Source: Termitomyces sp. T153 | Lineage: Eukaryota > Basidiomycota > Agaricomycetes > Agaricales > Lyophyllaceae | Assembly (NCBI GenBank): GCA_018296165.2 | Contig: JACKQL020000017.1 | Coordinates: forward strand, 248,001 to 312,000 | Direction: 5' to 3' | Length of the DNA: 64,000 bases | In this document: positions 37,226 to 49,140 of the stretch, piece after piece | How the letters are laid out: every line of letters begins with the position of its first letter | Position numbering within the stretch: the stretch's first letter is position 1 | Made by a program: the position numbers and the translations under genes | Notes under the pieces: generated by a model | What the model was told of the DNA's origin: nothing | Database searches by the model: none | What the model saw: the letters and a program-made list of their open reading frames with translations, nothing else

Positions 37226-39192
37226 GATGCCATTGGCATGTTCACAACCTATGTATAATCACAACAGTAGCTGCTGCGTGTATTTTTTTAACTATAACAT
37301 ATCTTGCCTTCTGAACGAGTGTTACCCATAAACAACCAACGACCTTCCGACTTCCGAGAACGAGGACGATCAACAATCTGATTAAACTCTTCAGTTGTTG
37401 CGATACACAAACTCAAGAGTTTAGATACATCGCCCATCGAGTTTGCGTGTTCGCCGTTCTCGAATCAGTGAAACTCGAGAGAGATGGGATGAAAGTACAC
37501 GAAGCCGAAGCAAGACGTCTGTGGTCTGGCTTGGGTGTTGGATCATGAACTGCCACAGGACTCGGGCCCTTGTTTCTGAGGGACTTCCGTCTTGCCTCCG
37601 GGGGGATAGCTGATCCCTGCCTCGTGGCGCACTTGAGTACGAACTTCCCTAGATCTCCTATGGCTCGTGATCATTCAGTTCATCTGGCTTGCGTTTGTGA
37701 AAGAGCACATGTCGACGGAAAGGACAAAACCTACTGAATATCCAGATGTCTTGGTATGATGTGGTCAAGCTACGGCCCATCCGTCATGCCGGGTCAGGCT
37801 CGTTGAGAATAAGAACAAAGAAAAAAATAATTCATCGGTTAATTAACAGTCCACTTTCACTTCCATAAGAAAAAAAAGAACGCAGGAAAAACCTTTGCGG
37901 CAGATTTGGAGGTCAATAGAATGATTTTGCGATGGGTGGGGACCGGTCAAAAATAGTTGAGAAGGCGTCAGTTGATGCAAGTTTCTGCCACTAATTGAAA
38001 GCTTTGTTCCCATGGTGCACACCAAGATTAGAAACTCAAGAGGGCAGGGGTGAAATGACAAATCGAAGATGGTGACTAAGATGGACGACGAAACATTAGA
38101 ACAACTTACAAGAGTCCATAACTTGGGCTGCCCATGTTCGATATCGAAAATTATAGAAAACGTAATAGGAGATGTCAGATCAAGGAAGTGAGTAAACGTA
38201 CACGCCTTTGACATGCGGTGGGAGGTGGAATGGGGGAGACCCCGAAGGACGGTATGCAGTGCTTCAATTATAATGTTAAATCTTTAACCTGTTTGGGACA
38301 AGGGTGACCAACTGTTACTTACTCAACACAGATAAAAGCCAAGCACGTTCTGTGTCCTCAATCATCTGCCCCCACTCCCCCTGTCTGAGGGCCTCATTGT
38401 ATAACCCGCTCTTTTGCCTAGTGCCGCGTCCTCACTCTCGCATATCACTACGTACACGGTTGCCGTGTTGTCAGAGTTGAAGGCCTCGTCAATTACAGGC
38501 AGGCAGACTGTCTATCACCTATTATCCGTGATCTTCATGGCAATCTTTGGTCGGGGTTCATCCACCTCGTGTTGTACTCTGTCTGCTGGCCACCTTTCTT
38601 ATTGAGAGTTGGCTTCGAGAGTACATTACCATGGGAATGGAGGACTTCGACCATGGTGTCGCTGTGTTGTCCGGAGAAGTAGCGGAAAGCAGTGTCGTTG
38701 CCATTTTGTTTTAGCTATACTTCAAAGTACACCTAAATGTTATGTCACAAGTCGGTCCCACTCGGGGAGAGTTGGTTCAGATGCTCCATTCCCATTCAGA
38801 CATACATAAGCTCGGACGAATGAGGTGACTGGCGCTCACATGGTAGTAAAGAAGCAGCTTGCCATTAAACTCGACGCACTTGATGGCCCAGCGTGGAGGA
38901 TCCTACACATCCTCGTAAAATATGAGCAGTTGAGAGCAGCTGAGTTTGAAGTCACTTCCATCCATTGGCTCATTTTTTTCGTAGGCTTCTCGACTCCATG
39001 CCACGCCTCTTCCGATTCCGAGTCTTGGAACGCCTTGAATAGGTCCATCGCCACCGAAAAAGGCTCGCCGATCTGTCGTAGACCCGGTTGTTCGTTCGTG
39101 CCTCAACCACGCCGGCAATGATAGTCAACCAAGGGTAACTTTTGGCGAATACCTCTAGGAGTCTGTTTTTTCATTCAAGTAGGGGTCACTAG

Positions 39193-39412
39193 TACTTGAA
39201 CCTGGACTTAGGGCTGTGGCGGGACCACTGGTGCCCACGAAAACAGTTCACGAGAATACAGGAGCTCCCAGAAGTCCATGTCCGAGATCTGAAGTTGCGG
39301 AATCTGAGGTTATGTCCTAATGATTTTGAACCCTGAACTCAAGGCTGTGGCAGGACTAATGGTGCCCACGAGAACAGTGCCTCATGAGAATACGGCTCCC
39401 AGCAGTTCACTT
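39193..39412 (+). repeat. diverged direct repeat of about 85-100 bp
   Basis: Copies at about 39195-39275 and 39330-39412 share ggctgtggc, ggtgcccacga, aacagt and gagaatac in order with scattered changes. It is an old duplication of unknown origin. Confidence 0.65.
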
Positions 39413-40614
39413 CGCGGACTGATGATCAAAACACTTGTCGTAATCCAACTGCACATACACTAAATGGCTGTTTCGTGGAAAAGACAAACCAGATTGTTAT
39501 ACAATGAGAAGTTCCAGCGGGAGAAACAAAGACAACATTCTCGATGATCTAGACGTCCAAGTCGAGTAGGCATCATGGTGCGTATTCCAAGTATCCGCTA
39601 TATATGTGTCTTCCTTGAGCTTATGAGGTAGATTATGTCTTGTGAAGAGAAACGTCCTAAAGAGAAAACAGGTAGCCACTTCGAGAGCGAATAAGACGCT
39701 GGGATGACATCGTGTAAAAACTTGCAGGCAACCTCTTTGTCCTAAGCAATTCTCAGATGATTTTTGCCCCCTCTACAAGGATCAGCAAAGTACCCCTGCT
39801 TTCTGGGAATACCTCAGAAGTTAGAACTTTCATAGCCACGTTTATCTGAGGCAGAGATTGGTCGACAAATCTTAATTAGAGTCTTGCAATCACGAGGAGC
39901 TCCGAGCCAACTTCTGGGTTCATTGTTACTACTATTATCATTATGCAGTTGAACTCTATCTTGGAGAGACTTCAACTTAGAAGAACCGGGGACTCGGAGA
40001 AGAAAGTGAAGCCACCTCTTGTACATGCAGCCCAACGATTCCTTCCACGTTAAACGAGAATTCCTATCAGGCGTGCACGATCCTTCGCAGGAAATTTAGT
40101 CTTCTCTTGTATGGAATCATAGTATCAAGCGCTCCTGATACACATTGATTATGAGATACTCCGAGGAATCAACGCCTCCGTACCTCCCATCATGCGAGGG
40201 GGCTGGATAAGAGACAAGTTCCCTGTCGTGATATTGGCCATCCATCGCTCCTCTTTCGGCGGTCAATCATAAACGACGAGTTATATGCCATGCACCACAA
40301 GGCCAGGTAAACGAAGGACCAATCCGCAATACACCGAACCGGCTTTGATAGAAAAAACATGAACTCTGAGCCTCTTGGCACTCAAGAGACAACCAGTATG
40401 TTCTTATAACCAGGCTAGGCTATACTGGACACCTCTCGCTGCATGTATCTAGTCATCTTTGCATCCATTTTTCAGATAATTTCGGAATCCTGGCTGCTGG
40501 GGTGCTGCGAACAATACACTGCTGATTCAAGATAGGATACTGAATATATTTGTACTGAGGCTGAGCCCGAGACCAACCGGAACTTCGAATGTATACTTAT
40601 GTAGTGACCTCTAA

Positions 40615-40646
40615 TCCTCCTCTAACTGTATCCTCCTCTAACTGTA
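40615..40646 (+). repeat. 16-bp tandem duplication
   Basis: The phrase tcctcctctaactgta occurs twice in a row (40615-40630 and 40631-40646). Confidence 0.85.
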
Positions 40647-41379
40647 AGCCGGGCCCTGGGCCTAGTCTAGTTTCGGATAGACACTGTTTGGTGAAGGTCT
40701 GCTTCGGTCCTACATAGTCTCATGAAAATAGACTTTGATGATATCAGATGATAGTCTCGGATGCTTCGCAACAAGGCCTGGGCTATGGGCGCAGTTAGTA
40801 TCTGAGCGGACATTCATTCCGATATACTTAACTGAGTTTGAAAGATATAACTATGTACAAGCAAATGTAACTCGTGCGAACAGACTTACTTCTGAGCACT
40901 TCTACAGTGCATTGTAAGTCCTGAGTGAACGAATCAAGATTCAGAATGATACCAAGAGATCATAGCCCTTGAGACTTGCTGGAGGAGCGACCGAAGGCTG
41001 CTGAAAATTTTGAATTCTAACTTAAGAAAAGTACTCTTATTGACTTGAAAAAAGAGTCCCTCATCATCTTTACCATGAAATTTTAAACCAGAACACTTGA
41101 TAGGCACAACGTAATCTACACGTTAGACTACAGCAACATTTACCATGCGATTGATATGAGTATTCTTTATCCTTTTTGAATGACTTTATTCAATTTTGAT
41201 CTAATTTATTTAATTTCGGCATCCGTGTCCGGTATTTTATTTGGAAATTGTAGGAGAAAACAAATATCTTTCGAATTCTTTTTTTGGAGCGGCATTACAC
41301 CGAGGGGACCGGCGTCATGGTCGCAATTGATTGACGTACACACAAAGGGCTACGGGCCCGGGGGGTTGGGGTTATCTAT

Positions 41380-41930
41380 TACTCATCTCTTGCCCGCTAC
41401 CCCACCTAAAACCCCGCATCTTGTCACTGTCTACTGACGACCACGTGTCCTTAACCAGGTCGAAAACTAGTGCTTTCTTGCCAAACTTAGGATTTGCCAT
41501 CCTCTTGTCCAGCTTTCTCCTCTCAATCAGGGTTTTCACTCACCTGTTAGCAATCTCCTTGTTGTAGTGAATGTCCCTAATTCCCCTCATTACCCTTTCA
41601 CACCTTGACAGGGTATGCAGATTCCATGTAAAGCATTCGGTAGAACCTAGAGAGGCTTTGTGTCCTTCCTCGTGTGTGAGGATTAACAGAGGGCTTCCCA
41701 CCAGTTCGTAATCTCAGTAGAGAAAGAAGGTAAGTAATAACTGTGCTAATTTTATACGAGTAGCTACAGTTGCAGACACTCAGATACGTGATATCTCCGG
41801 AGCAGGAATTTTTCAGGCTAAACCAAGGCCAGATCTGACAGCAGCTTGAAATACGTTGAAAAACACCCTTCCGAAGTTTTTCCCACGACATTTTGGACCG
41901 CCAAAAATTTAGGGCAATTTTTCATCATCT
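41380..41930 (-). mobile_element. second degraded LINE 3' end, related to 12100-12960
   Basis: Minus-strand reading gives RFYRMLYMESAY and GKKALVFDLVKDTWSSV with stops and frame changes between them, matching the terminal part of the relic at 12100-12400. At nucleotide level the two share cttgcccgctaccc, ccaggtcgaaa-like and gattccatgta segments in the same order and orientation. This copy also carries an acidic stretch (about 41960-42020, minus) that may be part of the same element or of another. Confidence 0.6.
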
Positions 41931-42652
41931 CCCAGTTCACGGGTTGTCTTCATCAATTTCTCGGTGAGTTCCTCATCATCCCAGTCTTGATCTTCGAGTT
42001 CCTCCATCTCAGTATCGACACCAAGGTCTTCCAAGATCTCTCATCCAGAGAGAATTTCTCTAACTCCCAAGTCCATTCATCGGTGACAGATCGGTTTTCG
42101 GATCCCGTTGCTCATTGGGCTGATAGCGCAGGAGTTGATCACAGGCTTTTGATTTTGGAGCCCTGATATATTGCATTTCTATTTAGATGGTCGTCCGCGT
42201 GCGGCAAGCCTGACATCGCGGATATTTATCGCGGATATTTGAAGGCCAAACAACTAAACAAGGTGGAACTTGAAGGGGACCGTTGGCCACGGATTTCGCG
42301 ATCACGTGACCGAGGAATGCAGGTGCCTCAGGTGCTGTAAGTACTCATCTTGGCATGGAGCACTTGCGTTTCTGACAGGAGGAATGTGCAAGTTTGTGAC
42401 CACATGTTCTCGGAGTAAAACAATGGTAGGCCTCTAGCCGTGATTATCCCTCTCTGGGGCCTCTTTCGGTATGCGGTTACGCACGGAAAACTTCAAATGC
42501 AGTCCGTCCAATGCTCGTGATGATACTGACGGAGTTGCTCTTATCACGCCCAGCTCCGACCGAATCCACACTATACATATATAGTTCTTTACAGTAGCTA
42601 ATGTCTAACAACGCATCCATTGAAGTTCAGAGTCATCGGCTTCTTCTTGACC

Positions 42653-43032
42653 ATGTTCAAAGCTAGTCTCTTCGCTGTCTCCCTCATCGTCTGCCTCATT
42701 AGTCCGTCTACCATTGCGGCGTCGGCAAGTGAAGCAGTCTCCCCAACCTTCAAGACGGATTATCATTGTGCGTACTTTGGTGCTCAAGTGTTTGACAATG
42801 TCTCAACTGAGATATTTTACAGGTGCTAATGGAGTTGTACGTATGACTTTCTCGTTCAGGAATCAGGATGCAGTGCTTAGTTCATGTCCAACACAACGAT
42901 CTTTAGGATGAATGTAGGAACAATCTTTGATTAATCATCAAACCTGGTGTTGACATTTCTTATTCTTTCTCATTAGGCCCAGCAGGCTGGTTCTGCTGTG
43001 GACCAATTATCCCAGGTGTTGGTGGAATGTGA
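42653..43032 (+). CDS. candidate small secreted cysteine-containing protein
   Basis: ATG 42653 opens a signal peptide (SLFAVSLIVCLISPSTIAA). Two introns (42778-42822, gtgcgt to acag; 42841-42976, gtatga to ttag) join to a 62-residue preprotein whose mature part ends PAGWFCCGPIIPGVGGM. A TATA-like tatacatatata lies about 80 bp upstream. An in-frame ATG at 42620 would lengthen the N-terminus with less typical residues. Another phase at the last acceptor opens a frame ending near 43196. Small secreted proteins with few cysteines are common in Agaricomycetes, but this one matches no family I know. Confidence 0.4.
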
Positions 43033-45051
43033 GTTGTATTTTTCCACCGTGGATGATTTCCTGAAGTTTTGGCCTCTAGTTGTCGTCTACTCGGGGAGGG
43101 CGAGGTGTGCCTCGCCTAGTACAACAACTCATCAACGTCCACGTAGTATTTACTGTTTTGCTTGGGAATTCACCTCCCCCCAAATGTATGAAATATAATC
43201 TCTACAGAACGCTCCTTACGATTGATTACGCTATAAGCTGGCTGAAAGTTGGCAAAGTGACTTTTCTGTCAGTACTGGCATGATATTCCGATTCTAGGAA
43301 CATTCAATTACTTGTAGCTTGAATTGATAGCATCGTCATCATTCACCCACGACGGTCTGGGGAGAGTGTATTGTAGTGACCTGACATAAGACTCACGCAT
43401 GCCACGATCTGCGCTTTTCCAAACTTTAGAACGTCCAGGCATACATATAACTTTCATTCCAGTCTGATTGAGGGAGATGAATGACATGAAGTCAAGAATT
43501 AGTTGTATGTAGTAGTCATCTTAACTGCTCAATAAGATTATGTTGCAATAACTAGTCTCAACTGTTCAGAAGTTTTTCTTTTCCTTGACCAAATCAGCTC
43601 TTGCAGACACATTCTGTCGCCGTGAATTGCAAACTTGATTTTGTAAAATCGGTCCTGAATGAAAAAAAAAACCATCAGAGACTATATATAACACAGAATT
43701 GCCAAGCTCACAAGATCACAACAATACCAGAAATTATACATATCAGTCACCGAGAGACATCAAATTGACATCAGAACGGACGAAACTGAACTTGTATCCA
43801 ACTTGTGGCAATTTGAACTGTAGTGAGTTGGAACTCGATTACTGAAATTGTACTCAGTACCTATACCCACCATAACCCTGAATAAGAACCTGACTTGCAT
43901 TGATGACAAGGTGTCCTCTCGGGTTCTTTGTGATTATTGTCTGCCAAGCCTTGGATGCACCCACCACCTCCTCCACTAACCTGTTTGATAATGATGACCG
44001 TGTCTTCTTCTGCTTTGGCTTTAGTTTACTTTAGCTTACACTCCGGTGGCTTGCCATTTTTCTAGTAGATCCAACAACAAAGCTTTGTAGATGCGCCTCC
44101 TCAAGGCACAGTATACTGCTGGCTCCTATAGTCAGACATTCTTTACCAGGTATATCCATAATTAGAGTGCTGGACACTGATGAGGACAATATGAAGGATG
44201 ACAAGGATGACAAGTGGTCCATGACTTTTCGAAAGAAGGGCCCACTTCCAAGGAAGAAGCCCATTCAGCAACTTACATGTTCAATGCCCATAGAAAAATA
44301 GTTGTTGAAAATGATCAAGAAGCTTTGATTTTGTCGGACTAGTTTACAGATTGATATATCAATGGGGAGATGAGATGAAAGAGCAGAATATAATTCAATC
44401 TCTGAAGTCTCCTATCTGTTCAATTTGGGCACATCATAAGATAAGATGATAATACAAACTCAAGCTGAAATTGAATGCACATGGATGGTTCCACACCAGG
44501 GTCTATTCAGACAACCAATCAAGATTAAATAAATTAAAGGACTATCTTTTGCCAGATGTTCTCATGGTCTTTCTCAACAACAAAAAGACAAACATAGCAG
44601 CATGCTGCATCAGTAATGGTGAGGAGCAGCATGGTATGCAAGACTAAGCTAATTCCAAATGATGTACAAAGGATCTATGCCAAATGACCATCTGACTGTA
44701 GTCATCAAGGGGGCTAACCAATTTCCAACTTGGTATGAGTTGGAAGGGGGGACTAGTGCCCACAATAAACTTTGTCATTTTCCCAATTTGCATTGACACA
44801 TTGACACATATGTTGTTAAACAATCTTGCGATGCAAGAGATCACATTGTGGGGAAGAGCCAGGTGACAAGACACATTATGTGTCAGGAACTTAGTAGTTT
44901 GTTTTTATTGAGTTCTTACCTCTGTCATCATTGTCATCACAGCTCTTTCCTCTCTCCTACTCTGTTTATAATAGTTTGCGAGTGGCTGCCCTAAAACTTA
45001 AATGTATAGTTGATGATATGTATTGAGATATAAAGTAAGTATTGTTGTTAC
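43033..45051. other. 2-kb gap leading into the repeat-rich region
   Basis: No gene is recognised. From about 43.9 kb the sequence becomes very poor in CpG, which I take as the edge of old transposon-derived DNA. Confidence 0.35.
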
Positions 45052-45549
45052 TGTAAGGGGACAACTCTGTTACTGTAAGGGGACAACTCTGTCAGGTAAT
45101 CCTGATAGGTAACTCTGACCCTATCTGGCCCTAGTCATAGGAACAGCATCATATCTAGCATTACTGACTAACTGGCTGCTGAGCCCCTGCACCCTCCAGA
45201 TAGTATTAGTCAAACCTTTGTAGTCATTGGAGCCTATTTCCCCTTTTGACATATTGTTAGTAATTACTGCTTAGCATACCCAGGCTGCTTATCACATATA
45301 GCATTAGTCATAGTGTAGCCATGGATATACTGTATAAGCTGGTCAACAGGATAGATATATCCTCTGACCAAACAATAGCAGTATTCTTTGAACCAACTAT
45401 AAGAACTCCAGCATCACTACTTGTGCTTGGCTCACTGTGCTTGCCCCTTGCCCAACTCTTAGCTGCCTTTGTGCCCTTTTGACTCTTGCTTGTTGCTTGT
45501 GCCTCCCTGCTCTTGCCAGGTTTACCTGTGGAGCATTTGTCCCCTTACA
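45052..45549 (+). mobile_element. old LTR, copy 1 (family 3)
   Basis: It begins TGTAAGGGGACA and ends TGTCCCCTTACA, a perfect 12-bp inverted terminal pair with TG...CA ends. The first 22 bp are duplicated (starts at 45052 and 45074), so the ancestral LTR is about 476 bp. Flanking bases GTTAC and GTTCC may be a decayed duplication. CpG is nearly absent. Confidence 0.75.
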
Positions 45550-45940
45550 GTTCCTCCATCTACAATATGTTAACACCAAGTGTCAGTGCTATTTTCTCAG
45601 GTCAAGGACAATATTGCTATGAATTCAAGTGGTAGGTGGTTACACTTATGGGATTGCCCCAAACACCAGTACCTTCTTCCAGCAGTTTTATCTTGCCAAT
45701 TGTTAATTGGGGTCTGTAAGGAGACAGTCCCCTTAGGACTGTTCAACTCTATTCCAGGCTTAGTCCAAGAATGATCCACCATTCTAGCTTATCTGACATA
45801 CTGTCTGTTATGCTTTACACCCTTCTGTCCCTATTAGTTGCCTTCCATGAATCACATGCTCAGACATTACTCAGTATAGATTAATTATTAGCCATGCTTC
45901 CATACATACTACTAACAGATGAAGTAATTATGTTAGTCAT

Positions 45941-46278
45941 TGTTGAGGCATGACTACGTTGACGCAAGCCCAGTTGTAAATGTTATTTATTTCTTACTTC
46001 CAGTTTCGGTCACTACGTATGTTTTTCTTTTATTTACAACAGATCAAACCTTATTTCAGCTACACAAAATTGTCGAGTGCCCAAAACACACCCTTAGTCG
46101 TTTGCACACTATCGTGTCGAGCACTAAGGGTGTGTAGCTCACTTATATATTCAATTGCTCTCATACTCATTTATCCCTGTAGCTAATTATACTTCGTATT
46201 ACTCTACAGGTTAATATTAGTCGTTTGCACACTATCGTGTCGAGCACTAAGGCTAATTATACTTCGTATTACTCTACA
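45941..46278 (+). mobile_element. young solo LTR with 5-bp target duplication GTCAT
   Basis: It begins TGTTGAGGCATGACTACG and ends CTCTACA. GTCAT flanks both sides (45936-45940 and 46279-46283). It keeps many CpG sites while the surrounding 2 kb has few. A segment of about 70 bp near its end is duplicated (cgtttgcacactatcgtgtc and gctaattatacttcg each occur twice). Confidence 0.8.
46086..46135 (+). repeat. inverted repeat inside the young solo LTR
   Basis: ACACACCCTTAGT (46086-46098) and ACTAAGGGTGTGT (46123-46135) are perfect 13-bp complements. The interior adds GCACAC against GTGTcG. A second, shorter copy of the stem (TTAGT...ACTAA) is at 46217-46250. Confidence 0.85.
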
Positions 46279-46950
46279 GTCATCATTTCTAGCAATGTAG
46301 TATATAGGATGGTCTGCAAGATAGAATATCCTCAAAAGAAACAATAGCAGTGTTCATCAGGTCTATACATTGATCTGACTGTAAGATTGCCCAGCATTGT
46401 CTCTGTGCTTAGCTTGCTGTGCTTGCCCTCTGCCTGACTCCTGGCTGCCTCTGTGCCCCTTCAACTTTCACTCATCACTTCCACCTTGCCTGCTCTTGCT
46501 GGGTTTACCTGCAGAGTGATTGTTCCCTTATAGGATCAGTTCAAAAAAGGAGTCACTCATCCTGTACATACACATGATGAAATGCTGCTTTGCTATGTTC
46601 ATGCCACTGCCACACAGTAAGGACTTATTTTTTTTCTTTTTTCTTTTGTTTCAACTTGAGGCCTTGTATCATGAGTGTGTTGCATGCTTTGTTTGGGGTC
46701 GGTGGTACATAGCCTTAGCAGTGTGTAACTATAGTAATATGGGGGGTGGACTGGGAATGCTATAGAATGTAATATATGGATTTTGTTCTGACAGCATGAT
46801 TATGGAATGTGATGATGTATCTCATTGCATGTTTTGTTGGAAATGGTCATGTTAGTTCCTACTTGCTTCCAGAGTTTGCAGCATGGTGGCATTGTACACA
46901 TTGTCTCATGTTTACATCAATGACAGTTATTTACAAATAGACATCAAAAT

Positions 46951-47283
46951 CACAAAGCCTGGATACTTGAGCCTGGGAATACTGTGTTGAGTGCACTATG
47001 ATGTGAGGTTAATCAACTCCTGTAAGACATAATTACTGATGCATCTACTCTTGAGCACCTGGCCTCAAGGACTTTAACTACAGTTACTCTTCAACCAGAG
47101 CAACTCTCATAGAAGATGAGCTTCTTTTCTCAAATCTTGCATTGAAAGCACAAAACCTGGATACTTGAGCTTGGTAATACTGGGTTGAGTGCACTACAAT
47201 GTGAGGTTCATCAACTCCTGTACAAATGCAGTCACTAACACATAGTTTTTCTGAGTGCTAGGCCTTAAGGATTTTGAATACTT
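46951..47283 (+). repeat. two diverged direct copies of about 135 bp
   Basis: Copies start near 46951 and 47149 with cctggatacttgagc and continue through tgagtgcacta and tcatcaactcctgt with many transitions. It is an old CpG-poor duplication. Confidence 0.75.
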
Positions 47284-47389
47284 TCATCAGGTAGGGTTTA
47301 GGGTTATTTTTATGCTCATAACTAATTGGCTTTCACTAACCAGATCATTAAGGATATATTTGCCCTGGACCAGTACACCCATCATTGCA

Positions 47390-48420
47390 TCAACTGACTT
47401 TGACCTGAAAAATGCTCTCTCAGAAAGTGTTGCTTGGTTGGCTGATGCTTTTTCAAACCTGTCATGTCTGTTTGGGGGTTCACCCTTCAGTTCCCCTGCT
47501 CTAACAGAGCAGACCACCCCTTGCCCTTCCCATGCACCTTTGCTACTACCCACTCACATTGTGCCACCATTGTTGTCACCCATACAGCATGTTCTTCCAT
47601 TCACACTTCCTACAGAAGAATGCCCATGCAATGCAATGGCCCAGAGAGTGAAGAACCAACACAAAAGGCATAGCAAAGAAAATTGTAAGAAGAGACATCA
47701 GCAAGCCAATGCCAGCACTGGCCACAATGTTTACTAGCATCATCCCATTGCTGAGCTGCAGGACCATCTTCAAGGTGGGCATGGAGCCCATTGACTAGCC
47801 AAACACATGCTGCCATTAGGCTAAGTGCTTTGCAAGAGACACAAAGTTCTGAAGGACCTCCTGATTAAGATCATTTTCAAAGAATACAATGCCAATCATG
47901 TTGCCTCTAAAGAAGGAGCTTATCCATGCAAAATCTCACCTGCCACCAAGAATGCCACATCAGAAAACACTCTATTTGGTCACAATTATCTTGTCACCAT
48001 TGTTGACAAAGCTCATATTGCCTGGAATGCTGGAAAACAATATTTGGCAATATTGAAACCCTTGCAAAAGAGTGTAGTATATATTCCTATGACTGCCACA
48101 CCTCTACACACCACCTCTAAGGTCTATTTCTATGCCCTACATGTATATTTTCTCTCATTTGCTATTTAGGACATCATGTAAGTACTCTTTGCCTTGTTGG
48201 TCTCTCCCATTCTTTCACCAAAAGGTCATTCTAACAGGAAAAAGAAGATATTTCTGCCTTTTTCCAGGCCAAGAAGTTGGACAATGATGGTGAAGCTGTC
48301 CTTGCAGAGAGTTTAGCTATTAAACATCTCAAAGCCTTGGTAAGGTAAAGTTCTTATCAATCTTCCAAGATCATGGGCATCTTGAAGCTCATAGAGAGGA
48401 AAAGGAAAGCACTTCATAAC
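47390..48420 (+). pseudogene. remnant of a SNF2-like helicase gene
   Basis: In pieces the plus strand reads HNYLVTIVDKAHIAWNAGKQ (near 47980), then QKSVVYIPMTATPLHTTSK (near 48070) and, after a likely intron, LDNDGEAVLAESLAIKHL (near 48280). These are the DEAH-box region (Glu changed to Lys here) and the TATP motif III of SNF2-family ATPases, of a type abundant in Agaricomycete genomes. Stops and frame changes lie between the pieces, the downstream helicase C domain is missing, and the sequence has lost nearly all CpG. It is a decayed copy, possibly dragged in by transposons. Confidence 0.7.
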
Positions 48421-49140
48421 TATAACAAGTAGGATGGGATTCATACCACTTAGGAGCAGTAGAATCATTACACAATGGCATACATGTGTGGCAGACCAGA
48501 CATCTGTTGTTGGCCATAGCAATTGTTGGATTAAGGTAGGAAGGGGGATAGGTGATGGTGGGAGCTAATAGAGTTTGAGAAAGAAGTTGGAGAGTCATGA
48601 AAACTGAGTACATGGCCTCCTGGAAAGAGGTCATTGATTTTGTCAATAAAAATGGAGTTGCAAGTGGTGCTAAGTTTGTTGGTGAGGTTGTGCAGTGCAG
48701 GAGTCAGTGGGGATGGTGGCAGAGTCAAAGAGTCTAAAAATGGATTAAACTGGCAAAGCACTGGAGTAAAATGCAAGTGTTGAAAGGCTTGTGCACAGGC
48801 TTCTGGTAGAATATTGCTCTAAACTTACCCTTGTAGTGGACTCCAAAATAATGATGTCCATTGCCACTTAGCTGCCATGCAGAGGACACCACAACAACTA
48901 GTGGTTTTGCAAGTAGAGTATAAATGGACTATGGAAAATGAGAGCACAAGTTGACTGAGGTCCCAGAGAACCCAGCTTGGTACAAGAAGCACTAGGTTGC
49001 TAGCACAAGGATAGTAGAAAACTGTAGAGAAGGAAAGGGACTCTGTTAATAAACTTAGCTAGAGTGTATATGGAGTTGCTAGTGTAAATGATACTGGTGA
49101 AGGGGAAACTAGAGAGATGCTAGGCAATAGTGAAGGTTAG

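Larger units (their letters stand above)
32068..42600. other. 10.5-kb gene-poor stretch
   Basis: I searched both strands for exon chains with introns and known motifs and found none that I can support. Small open frames (for example minus 37843-38214, minus 35891-36202, plus 36096-36419) lack partners and family features. The region holds several short duplications and a LINE relic, listed separately. Fast-evolving genes without known motifs could have been missed. Confidence 0.4.
45715..46532 (+). mobile_element. old LTR, copy 2 (family 3), split by a younger solo LTR
   Basis: It begins TGTAAGGAGACA and ends TGTTCCCTTATA. After removing the 343-bp insertion at 45941-46283, its length is about 475 bp, equal to copy 1. 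The two copies align along their length, for example aaacaatagcagt and the Leu/Cys-codon-like tgcttgccct region. It lies 165 bp downstream of copy 1 in the same orientation, so the pair could be a mostly deleted element or two separate solo LTRs. Confidence 0.65.

Noticed and set aside
46620..46650. Poly-T run as a SINE or LINE tail
   Set aside because: No element body or flanking duplication could be identified next to it.
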